Below the pieces are notes generated by a model. The model ran no database searches. It was not told the DNA's origin and saw only the letters and a list, made by a program, of their open reading frames with translations. DNA of 29,579 bases. Origin: Chromera velia (taxonomy: Eukaryota; Sar; Chromeraceae). Numbering within the stretch: position 1 is the stretch's first letter; each line of letters opens with the position of its first letter. Shown here one piece after another: positions 10,157-20,545 of the stretch. Made by a program: the position numbers and the translations under genes. The DNA lies in contig JAHBMJ010001388.1 in assembly GCA_018398765.1 (NCBI GenBank), positions 2,034 to 31,612 on the forward strand, written 5' to 3'.

Positions 10157-10745
10157 TCAGAATCAGTGACTCGTTCTCCGTTGTTTGTTTATCTTTTTGA
10201 ACCAGGTTTGGATTATCCCCAATCTCGAAGTGGACTTACAGCAGGCACGAGGAGAACAGCAGACACGAGGAAAAAAAGATTTTCATAAATCATCTGATTA
10301 TCATCATCATGTTGATATGCATAAGTTTTAAAAATGATCGATCAAACTTCATCGTAGAGAATCTCTGATTTTAAATCCCAATCAGCGCTACCAAGTACTT
10401 TTCAGCAGCTTCTATTGTCGTTAATTCTATGCATCTTGAATGACCCATTCTATGAAATGACAGTGAAAACACACGTAGAGTCTAGGGAAAAAGATACACG
10501 CTCAAACATTCAAGTTGTATTACTCTTATAATTAATACATTGCAAAATGCGATTTCAAATGAATCAAATTTTACCAGTGGGTGTCATTCATGCATGGGAA
10601 AAGGTGACTAAAAGAGCTAGTCACTAGGCAGCCTAGGCTACTCTACTTTGTTTGGACTAATTGCAAGCTTGCTGCGATCCCCGTTTAAATCGGTAACGAT
10701 TGCTTCAACCTTGTTCCCATTTCATCCACCCACTCTTCATGTCTG
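10157..10745. other. Spacer between J-protein gene and LINE
   Basis: No exon seen. From about 10270 to 10620 the DNA is clearly more AT-rich than the neighbouring genes. It should hold the 3' untranslated region of the J-protein gene and the 5' boundary of the LINE, but neither end can be placed exactly. Confidence 0.5.
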
Positions 10746-11045
10746 TCACTTGCCTCCAGCTTGCTGTTTCATAATCGACTGTCGGATCTGCACGGAGAGG
10801 GAGCAAAGAGACAAAAAGATAGACAAAAATACAGAAAAGAACCGATTGACCGTGTCGTTTTGCTTAGACACATTGCCAGAAAGCAGACTGGGACAAAGAT
10901 CCACCCTTTCATCCGCGTTTCTTCTTAATGCGGGGACAGGCTATACGTTTCTTTCTTTTCTCACCTTCTCGGACAAATAACAGACTACATGACTTCTTTC
11001 AGACAAACAGACCACACACACAAACACACACACACACAGACACAC

Positions 11046-11083
<38 letters not shown>

Positions 11084-11420
11084 AACGCCAAAGAGATCGC
11101 ACGCACAACTTGTCGCAAAACAGAACCAAGGCAGAGCAACACACAGTTCAGGCGGGCACACAAGCAACAGACAACACAGACCTCCTTGAACCGTGCTACG
11201 CACTCCTTTTTGCTCTTTCCAGGAACCTCGCCCGAAATTGCTGCACATGAGACGTGAGTGAACGTGGAGGTGTGAGGAGACTGACGGAGAGAGGCAGTCA
11301 GAAAGAAAAACCTTATGAATGAAGCGTGATACGCACCTTCGAGACGTCACTGACTGAAGCGTTGTCTCTCTCTCTCTCTCATACACACACACACACACAC
11401 ACACACAGAGAGAGAGACAC

Positions 11421-11458
<38 letters not shown>

Positions 11459-14191
11459 GAGAGCGAATGATGGCTGGAGGTGCGGAGCCAGACCGAAATC
11501 CAGACTCTCTGGCGCTGCTTTATGCATCTGCTCCAAGAAGACATGGACGACTACAGTCGGCCGTCACTTCCCCACCGTCTCTGTCTGACAATTCAACTCC
11601 TGTACGTCTGCCTCTGCATGCGCCTGTCTACCTACCTGTCCATCTCTCATTGGCTGCCATGGACGCTGGAAACTTTGCGAGGGCCTTCTCAAGTGCCGCC
11701 TGCTGCTCCGGACTCCATTGGTCCTCCGCACCTCCCGCAGCGGCAGCGTCACTGGGTGCCGACGAGGCGGCACTCGCATCTAGCTGCTGCTTTGCCGGTG
11801 CGGATGCAGAAGATGATGTTGAATTTCCCCCTGCAACCCCACCCTGTTGTTGCTGGTTTGCGCCCCCTTTCTTTTGCTGCTGCTTCTGCTTGACTGCTGC
11901 TCCCGAGCCTGTTTGGTCCTGGGCAGACGTCTGCGGCTTTTGCTGTGCTGGCCTTGCTGATGAATTCTCGAAGGGGTCTCTCTCATCTGGTGCCGCTGTG
12001 ATGTCCTTGAAGGCCCCCCGGTTGTGGGAGTGGAACTGCTCGAATGCCTGGGCAGATATTTTAGAGCCCATCGACTTCAGGGAGGCGCCCTGGGACATCT
12101 CTTGGGTCTTTTTAATGACCTGTACAGAGGAACACACACAGAATTAAGGGGTTGTGTTTGAAAAGAGGAAAGAAATGACGAGAGAGGGAAGAGTCGAAAA
12201 GTCTCCAAAGAAGAATGGAAGGAAAACCTCACGGTCCTCCCTCGTCATCTTGCACTTCATGCAGTATTAGCGAAGAACAATGAGAAGAGGTGCATCGAAA
12301 AACACAACCAGTCACCGTATCATCTCATCCGCCCGCACAAATTGTGTTCGACTAAATGTAACCTCCGAGCCAACGGACCTCTTCAGGAGTTTTGGTTCCG
12401 ATCATTTGGGAGATCAGTTGCCATCTTCTCGCAGCACCCCCGGGGTGTCTCTGCAGTCCCTTCGCGAGAAGAGACAGCTCGTCGGGGGTCCAGTCAGCTG
12501 CTTTGGCGGCCTTTGCGGCGTTTGCCTCCTCTTCCTTCCTTTTTTTCTCTTCTGCCTTCTTGGCCTCTGCCAAGCGGGCCTTCTCCTCTCTCTCTTTCTG
12601 GCGGCCTTCAAAGAGCTCATTCAACGCAGCTTGAAGACGAGATGTGACCGCTTGTCGTGCCGTCTCTGGCACGGATTTTTGGTCTGGCAACTGATTGTCT
12701 GAGATCTTTTCGAGACTAACAGCTCCGTTCAGCTGGGGGGCCGCTTTCAACAAAACTGTAAGAAGATCGGCGACAAGAAACTCAAGCTTTTCAAGTGGAA
12801 GTGCCACACACAATTCCTGTAACACGTCAGAGTCAACAACAGAGACAGAGTCAACAAAGGGGGGGGCGTTGAAGGCCCTCACTCTCTGTCTCCATACTCG
12901 CAGAACTTTTTTCTCTTCCTCCCTTTTCTTCTTCTCCTCCAATCTCCGTGCTTCTGCCTCTTTCTCCTCCTGCTCCTTCTTCAATCTTGCCTCCTCCTCT
13001 TCCTTCCTCTTTTTTTCCTTTGCCTCCTCTACTGCTCTCCTCTTCTTCTCCTTCTCCTCTTCACGAGCCTTCTGGATCGCGGCCTTCTCTGCCAACAGCC
13101 TTGGGTCTCTGCATGCAGACACGGCAGGGACAGGTGCAGGGACAATTAAAAGTTTTGTGTAACCACCAATAAGAACAAAGACAGGAAGAAACCGGAATGG
13201 AAACGACAGAATAGCACTGACAAATCGAAAAACAGCAAAAGCAGATCAAACCCGCAGGGAGCGCACAAAGAAAGGCCGGGAATGAAGAGACGGCACGAAT
13301 AAAAAGGAACCAAGCGACCGACCGACCGTTGTTGCGCCATTTCGGTCAACCTGGTTATTCTTCTCTTCTCCTCAATTTCGTACTTTTCACGAATTTTCTT
13401 GTTTTTCCTCTCCATCCACCTGCAGGCACACCGATCGCACCAGTCAGTGGAAAAATAACCAGACAGAAAGAGGTCACCGGGACAAGGGGGGCACAATTGC
13501 CTGCCCTCCGCCATGCCACTTCTCCTCAAGCCTATCATCAGAGGAGGGAGGGAAATCAAAAGAGTCGGTCTGACAAAAGTGGAAATTTTGAGGGTGGGTT
13601 GAAAAACCATAGCAGAGCCGACATTCTTCCACGACACAAACTGCATCCTTGCCCGACACACTCCCTCCTTTCTCTCTTTCAAGCTTTGATGGTAACAGGA
13701 TACCCAAAAAGGCAAATGGCTACACACGCCCGTTCCCTCTGACTTCCTTTCTCATGCAATTCCTTCTTCATCCTGCCCTGAAACAGAAAGGAGGAAAAAT
13801 TGAACTATACATATTCATTTGAAGATCATGTAGATGCACCGACCTCCTCTCCTCTCTACACTCCGCGTCATTCAAGTCATACTCCTCATGAATTCCAAAA
13901 TCTCTCCAGGAAGAGAAACGGAACCACCAATCGTAAAACTTCTTCACCTGCAAGCCCAGGAGCAAGGAAGAGATCAGTGGAACAACACGAAGAAGAAAGA
14001 AAGGAAGAAAGGAAAGAACGGAAAAAAAAGGACGATTGTCCGATGATGCAAAGAATCAGACACATACACAAACAGATAAGACAGCCTCGAGAAAGACCCA
14101 CGCACAGAAGCACGCACGCACACACACACACACACACACACATACACAAGACCCACGCACAGAAGCACGCACGCACACACACACACACACA

Positions 14192-14230
<39 letters not shown>

Positions 14231-15119
14231 GCACACACACACACACACACACACAACAAAGAAAAGAACCACCTGATTCAAGGGCGTGTCCATGTCTCCG
14301 AGTGAGGGCGCGGGTTTTCTGGTTGACCACTTGACGTTCCTCTGGAAGACGGGCACGAAGGTCTTGAAGAAGGCTGCTTGGGGGTCCTCTGCCGAGGCTG
14401 CCTTCTCGAGGTCGTCTTGGCTCGGCAGGCTCTCGTCAAAAGGGAGGGAGGAGTCGTACACCCGCCTCATGCCCTGGTCTGCATGCACACACATTCACAA
14501 TGGAACGCTCATGCCCTGGTCTGCATGCACACACATTCACACAATTAACGCGAGAAGAGGCAGGCAGGCAGGCAGGCAGACAGCCAGGGACCTCCATGGC
14601 TCATACAGTCAGGATGATGACCCGAAGCACACGGACTGTCGCAGAGAGGCGTGAACGGGCACCCAAACAAGGACAAGAAGGGAAGAGACAGAAAGAACCA
14701 CGAAAGTGCCCCGTGGGTTGTGGAAGTCATGGTCATACAGACTGGCAGATGGATGGACAGGTAAGGCAGACATAGTGAGGGGGGGCAGAAACATATAGAC
14801 GCAGATCCATGAAGGAAGAAGGAATATACTTCATTTGATTTGTGCAAGTCCGATTCATCGACACAGACGACACGAGCGACAGAAAATAAATCATCATCCC
14901 GGAGCCTGCATGAGGACTGAAAGAAAAAAAAAGGAAATTGAGAGAAACCAACCAGAGAGGATCTCGTAGGCTTCCTGAATCACCAAAAACCGTTTCTTCT
15001 TTTCGTCCTCTGACATCGAGTACGGATCTGCACACACACAGAAATGGGTGCGCAAGCATCTACCGTAGGAGCGTTTTTTTCTGGAAACGCAAACGCGCGA
15101 CACTTTAACCGACTGTGCA

Positions 15120-15156
<37 letters not shown>

Positions 15157-16645
15157 ATTCGTGCGCGCGTTGACGTATCTGTGTCTAAGCGTGCGCGCTC
15201 GTAGAGCTGACGGAGTTAAAAAAAAAAAATACTGGAGGAGGTGAATCCACTGGAAGGAGAGAGATTGGCAAGGCTAGAGCAACCCAGCAAAAGAAAGGAA
15301 CGACCACATCGGGGGATAATTTTTGTTTTTCCACAGCAGCACGCGGATAGAAAGAGAGAGAGCGTGTGAGAGAGAAGCCAAACTCCCTTCATTTCTGGAC
15401 CTCACACAGCCACACTCACATATCTTCCTTTCAATTCCACCAATCATGAAACGATCAAACCTGAATCACATGAATCCAGCTTGCACTCGAGAGACATGAC
15501 ATGAACGAATCTCAACTGACGGACCAACCAACCAACCAACCAGGATTTCCAGATCCGAAGGCGCCCATCAGTTTTCCGAGGAGGCCCTTGTCCTTTTCTG
15601 CCTTCTCGTGTTTCTCCTTCAATGCCTGCTGGGCAGCCGCTGAAAGAAGAAAGAAAGGAAGGCAAAGAAGATTCGAGGGCTGCACATTGAGGAGCTTTCG
15701 TTCTCAAGAAAACCACAAAAAATGAGACGCCTCTCCTCCACACCAGACACCGGAGAAGAGAAGGAAAAGACAGAAGAGCAGGCAATCGGCGTGGATGCAA
15801 AGGAGACAAGAGCTTGTCAGCTTGTAGGGGGGTGCGATGTTGATCTTTTTTCTTCTTTTGATGGACCAACTCACGTGTTTGGCTCTTGTCGGGATGATAC
15901 AGCAACGCCATCTTCCTGTACGCCTTCCTCACGTCATCCGTCGACGCCCCATCGTCCAATTCCAGTACCTCGTAAAGGTTCTCTCCGTCAAGTGCCTTCT
16001 TCACTCTGGAGTTCTCGGCAGTCGCCTTCTTCTTGCGGGACCATTCTTCCTGCAGGGGTGTGCATGCATTTACTTTCATACAGAATTCTTTTTCTGTATG
16101 AGAATTAAATTTTCTTCTTGCGGGACCACTCTTCCTGCAGGGGGCAAAAAGGGGCAAAGATCTAAAAACTCCATACTGAGACATCTTCTGGCCAGATGAC
16201 CGTATAAATTCTGAATGCAAAGCTGAGCACCTTTTCTAAGGCATCCCAGCCCCCCAGCCGGGCAAAAAGAAGGAGTACTTCTGAGAAGTTCTCACGGGGG
16301 GAAGGGATGGTGTGGGAGTGGCTGAGGCTACTGAACAAGTCCTTGACATGTCAAAAAGAGAAGTTGTGAGCATGAGAGTCCGATCTGATGTCCCCGGGCG
16401 TCTTCTTTCTGTCCCTTCACCTCCAGGCTAACCTGCTGTTTTCCTCCCTGATCATCATCCTCGTCCTTATCCTTCTCTCTCCTCCCTTTCTTCTCGTCTT
16501 TCTCCTTCTGCTTTTGGATCTCATACGTCTCCTTGAAAGACCTTCCAGCCGCCTCCAGCCGTCTCGTGAAGGTACACAGCTCCGCGAGCACTACAGGCTC
16601 CCCGTTGAAGTCGGGGTCCGGGCACGGGAGGAATAAAAGGGGCAT
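10746..16645 (-). CDS. Zuotin/DNAJC2 (MPP11)-like ribosome-associated J protein with two SANT domains
   Basis: Eleven exons, minus strand: 16645-16433, 16049-15875, 15639-15541, 15027-14953, 14478-14273, 13947-13844, 13419-13327, 13108-12379, 12119-11636, 11240-11182, 10787-10746. All junctions are GT-AG and in phase; total 2280 nt, 759 residues. In this family the protein sits at the ribosome exit tunnel as the J partner of an Hsp70-type chaperone, and SANT-bearing members also act in chromatin. Domains: an E-P-V motif near the N-terminus; J domain about 95-195 with H-P-D at 123-125; zuotin-homology region about 189-322 ([30 protein letters not shown]); Lys/Glu coiled coil about 325-410; SANT1 about 527-580; a Gln/Ala/Ser-rich linker; SANT2 about 697-746 (V-P-G-K-S-K-K-E-C). 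Length is as expected for the family, slightly long. Exon 3 inserts about 33 residues in the J domain. The first ATG and the short last exon are the least certain parts. Confidence 0.88.
11012..11080. repeat. (CA)n-(GA)n microsatellite in intron 10 of the J-protein gene
   Basis: CA units to about 11047, then sixteen AG units from 11049 to 11080, inside the last intron. Confidence 0.95.
11365..11454. repeat. (TC)n-(AC)n-(GA)n microsatellite in intron 9 of the J-protein gene
   Basis: TC units (11365-11380), AC units (11383-11407), then GA-rich repeats to 11454. The junction CACACCAGAGAGAG is the same as in the repeat of the next intron. Confidence 0.95.
14094..14255. repeat. (CA)n tract with 55-bp tandem unit in intron 5 of the J-protein gene
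   Basis: A segment beginning AGACCCACGCACAGAAG occurs at 14094 and again at 14149, each followed by CA repeats. CA/CACG repeats then run to about 14255, only 18 bases from the end of exon 5 on the minus strand. Confidence 0.9.
14466..14541 (-). repeat. Exact 34-bp duplication of the exon 5 acceptor (J-protein gene)
   Basis: The 34 bp at 14466-14499 recur exactly at 14508-14541, separated by 8 bp. Each copy holds the end of intron 4 (TGCATGCAG on the minus strand) and the first 13 bases of exon 5. The period is 42, so use of the outer acceptor would keep frame, but the added sequence then reads a TGA within nine codons. The inner acceptor at 14479/14478 is the one that encodes the zuotin protein. 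Confidence 0.9.
15120..15156. repeat. (TCTG)n microsatellite in intron 3 of the J-protein gene
   Basis: About nine perfect tetramer copies within the intron between exons 4 and 3. Confidence 0.95.
16027..16143 (-). mobile_element. Short splice-site insertion, copy A (J-protein intron 1 / exon 2)
   Basis: A 32-bp direct repeat (16027-16058 and 16112-16143, one mismatch) spans the acceptor CTGCAG and the first 23 bases of exon 2. The two copies flank a 53-bp insert (16059-16111). On the minus strand the insert holds a 7-bp stem (CATACAG / CTGTATG) around a 10-base loop, then the 20-mer CTGTATGAAAGTAAATGCAT (16083-16064), which ends a few bases before the acceptor in use. The outer exon copy reads into TAA after nine codons. 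Copy A shares 36 identical bases with copy B in the neighbouring gene. Confidence 0.85.
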
Positions 16646-17452
16646 CGTAGAAAGGAGACACAGAAAACCCAAGATAAGTGACCCGCAAGGCGGTCCCCCA
16701 CAAGTACACGGTTAGCAGAAAGGCAAACGGGTAAGTTGACACAGTCTACGTGAACCTGGCTCTTGTGAATACAAGGGCCGAGAAAGACCTCCAAACCCCT
16801 GGATTGCAATCCAGTGAGCGCTGAGGGCAGATCTGCCCGATTCCCGACCGTTCTCTTGCAAGCAAGGCGACGGCAGCCCGTATTCCGGCAGAAGAACACT
16901 TCAAATCGACAGACCCTCAGCTCGTCGAGGCTTACTCCTAGAACCGAAACTTTTGGTATAGCCAGATCGATTCACGTTGGCGCATCTTACTGTTTCAATC
17001 AAGATCGACTTCAGCTAGCGGTTCGATCCGTCTCCGCAATATATCGCGGCGCCGTCAATTGAGCCCTGCGTCGGCGCGCCGCGCGCCTTGCCGCGGACTT
17101 CTTTTGTGCGCGCCGCCACTTTGCGTTTCGTGCCGCCTCTCGGGGCCGATCGGGGCCGCGCTGCATTACTTTGAATTGAATTGCATGCATGCAGGAGTGA
17201 CGTCTCTTTGCATGTCGATCGATCGCGGTCGATCTTCCAGCACGACTCCATGATCTCAGAACACCTCGAAACTCGGTCGGGAGTCTTCCTTTCACTGTAG
17301 GTGAGGACATCGCAGTGACGCTGTGCCCATTCTTGTACGGTGTCCGTTTCGATCTGAATGAAATTCGAATTGGCTTAGGTTAGCACGTGACTCAACTCTG
17401 TTTGTCGGATCAAAGGTGAGGGACGCTTAATTCTCTCTCTCGTGTGCGCACG
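16646..17452. promoter_or_regulatory. Divergent promoter region of the J-protein and AIR synthetase genes
   Basis: About 800 bp separate the two start codons, so both genes must be driven from here. The region holds a perfect 16-base palindrome, CTGGATTGCAATCCAG (16799-16814), and a GC-rich core (about 17040-17165) with many CG dinucleotides, including GGCGCGCC. No clear TATA element is placed at a usual distance from either start. No tRNA or other gene was seen in it. Transcription start sites cannot be assigned from sequence alone. Confidence 0.6.
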
Positions 17453-20400
17453 ATGACGGACACTCGATACGCGGACCGTGGCGTCTCTCATCAAAAGGAA
17501 GACGTGCACGCTGCAATTGCGAATCTGGATGTGGGACTGTTCCCGTCAGCATTCTGCAAAGTCGGTCTTCGTTTGGTTGCTCAACTCCTGTCTCGAGCAC
17601 AGGCTGGCCACTCTACCTATCCGATCCTTTTTTGTGTATGCAGGTGGTGCCAGACTTCCTGACGGGGGATCCAGAGAAGTGCATCGTCATGCACGCAGAC
17701 GGAGCAGGTCGGTGGGGGATGTGTCGGTCAGATGTCCCCCCGTCTGGCGCGCCTGTCTGTATCCAGTGGGGCTTTTCTTCACCTCTTGCTCCACATAATT
17801 GCACGATACATCAGGACCCTTTCAGCATTGTTGAAGGGAATCAGGGTCTCCTCGGTTGCTGTTTGCTTTCTAGTTCTCTGTATCCAAAGCATACCTCGAT
17901 GCCGTCTCCTCTTGTTGCTCTGCCCTGCAGATAATCTGCTTGCGTGTGGTATTCTTTTCTCTGCAGATAATCTGCTTGCGTGTGGTATTCATTTTGGGAT
18001 AATCTGCTTGCGTGTGGTATTCTTTTTGGGATAATCTGCTTGCGTGTGGTATTTATTCTTTCTGGCATCCGAACCCTTTCCTGTTCTGCTTGTTCGTATT
18101 TTTTTCATTTGATTCATTCGTTGAACCTTTTAAATCTTTGTTTCTCTGTTTCTTTCTTCGTTTTCTTCGTTCTTTCTTGATTTTTTTTAAAATTTCTGTG
18201 TCCGTCCGTCTGTCCGTCCGTCTGTCTGACTTTCCTTCGATTTCAGGCACGAAGTCTGTAATTGCATGCATGTATTGCAAGGAGACTTCTGTCTGTCTGT
18301 GTGACTTCTTCAATTTCAGGCACGAAGTCTGTAATTGCGTACATGTATTGGAAAGAGACGGGGGACCTCTCGGTGTTCAAGGGGATCTCTATGGTCAGTG
18401 AGGAGCTGCAGAGATTTTGTTTTTTCGCATGCAAATAATCCCTTTCGGAAAGACGCGTGTAAGTGAGCACTCCTTCGGATGCACAGCCCCGATGCATCGA
18501 CTTGGTGACGTCTCGATCGAAGCAGTTGATGGCCATAGGGTAGCTTCGTTGACTGTGTGGCAAATTCTTCTCGTCTCTCCAACTTCCTGTGCTTCCTGGT
18601 TCCCCTCTCCCCCTCCACTGATCTTTCCAGTTCGCACAGAGAAAGCCGACACTCGCACTGCACACTAACAACATAGGCACATTACGATTTTTCTTGAGAG
18701 TACCTGCAGGACGCGATCGTGATGAACACAGACGACCTGATCTGTGTGGGGGCAATCGGGCCGATGCTGCTGTCGAACACGATTGGAAGAAACGCGAAGA
18801 ACATTCCGGGGGAGGTGAGTCTCTCTGTGTGTGCATTTTGTACCTTTTTTTGGCCAGCCGTGCGTTCGTTGTGTTGAAGACAATCATTGAGGCCATGCAT
18901 ACAGAAAAAGAATTCTGTATGAAAGTAAATGCATAAACGGATGATCATGTACAGGTGTTGAAGACAATCATTGAGGCCAACGAGGCGATCTGCGCAAAGC
19001 TAACGTCTTTGGGGACGCCCATCATCACCACGGGGGGGGAGACGGCAGACGTCGGTGAGTGGAGTAAAGTGTTTGAAAGATGAGGGGGGAAGGATTGGAA
19101 AAGAGTGGGAGAAAAAAAGCAAGAAAGAAAGAAAGAAAGAAAGGAGACTCGCTTGGAGAGTTGGCCATGAGAAGGGAAAGCGGAATCTGGTGACAGCAGC
19201 AGCGTTTGTTTCTTCTTCTTGAGGCCACATACTGGTTCATTTTGTCTTCTTGTTCGAGTTTCCTTGCCTTTCCTTATTTTTTCTTTGTGCATTGCTGCCT
19301 CCTCTGGGTTCCTTCCGTTTTCGTGACCTGAAGAGGCTCTGCACCTGTTCTGGGCTCTGCATTTGATTGGCGCCAGTCCACATGTCTCTGTTCGGTCAAT
19401 CGTTCTCTCTCTTTCTCTCTTTCCATTCTGGCAGGTGACCTTGTTCGGACGTTGATTGTTGACAGCACGGTGTTGTGTCTGATGAAGAGGGCAGAGGTGA
19501 TTGCCAACGATCGGATCGCAGCAGGGAACGTGATCGTGGGGCTCTCCTCGACTGGGCAGACGACGTATGAAGAGGCATACAACAGGTGCGTGTGCGTGAC
19601 TCTCTCTTTTTGCCCCCCCCCGCCCCCCCCCACCCTCTGTGTGTGTGTGTGAGTGAGTGTGGATGTGGGTATGTCTGTGAGAGGGGGGACGACTGAGTTA
19701 CTCAGTGTAGCTCTGTCTGTATAGACATGCAACCCAGGGGAAGGGATGCAATTGGTGGGTGGTGGATAATTGTGGAGACAAACGCCGCAGAGAAATGAGT
19801 TGGCCATTTTTGTCGATTTGCTCGCCCCTTTGCCTCTCCAGTTACTTTGGCTTCGGCTTTTCTTTTCCAGTCCGCCAGAAGGGCTTTGTCTGTTTTTTCT
19901 TCTTTTCTACATCTGTGAATTTCTTCTACGAATCACTTAGGACCGTTTTTTGTTTTTCCGTCCTTCTTTTTCTTGACTGGTAACTTTCTCTTCGGCCTGT
20001 TCTGTTGCAGTGGAATCGGAAGCTTTTACTTTTTTTGCATGAAAGAAGTCTGTATGAAAGTAAATGCATGTTCTGTTGCAGTGGCATCGGAAGCAACGGT
20101 CTGACAATGGCCAGGCACGAACTTCTTCACAAAAGCCTCCTCGAAAAGTTTCCAGAAAGTTGCGATCCGAATGTCAGTCAGATGGAGTGAGTGTCAGTGA
20201 GGGCTGCGGTCTGAAATTCCGGGTAATTCTTTTTGGCGCCTTCTTGCTGCCTCCCTCCCACTCTTCTCTCCTTCCTCTCGAACTCCCTCCTTCCCCTCCT
20301 TCCTGCCTGCCCGCTTCCTTTCTCTTCTCTTCTGTCCTCCTTGCCTTCATGGCCATCGCTCTGTTTCCCTCTGATTCTTTCATGTGTTGGGCGGTGGCCT

Positions 20401-20503
20401 GGTTTCCCTTGTCTGCCTCCAGCCTTTCTGCACGTGCTGTATGCGTGCGTGCATGTGTGAGTGCGTGCGTGCGTGCGTGCGTGAGTGAGTGAGGGTGTGT
20501 GTG

Positions 20504-20545
<42 letters not shown>

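Noticed and set aside
3374-10300. Target-site duplication of the LINE
   Set aside because: I compared the flanks of both possible 3' tails with the AT-rich stretch after 10157 by eye and found no convincing match; an alignment with other copies is needed to fix the ends.
15444-16220. A single 258-codon minus-strand frame across the J-domain exons
   Set aside because: It runs through introns 1 and 2; only the part 16049-15875 is in the phase and family context of the J protein, and the rest matches nothing.
17931-18057. Regular repeats with spacers that might suggest a CRISPR array
   Set aside because: It is a simple intronic tandem repeat in a eukaryotic gene, with no unique spacers of constant length and no cas genes.
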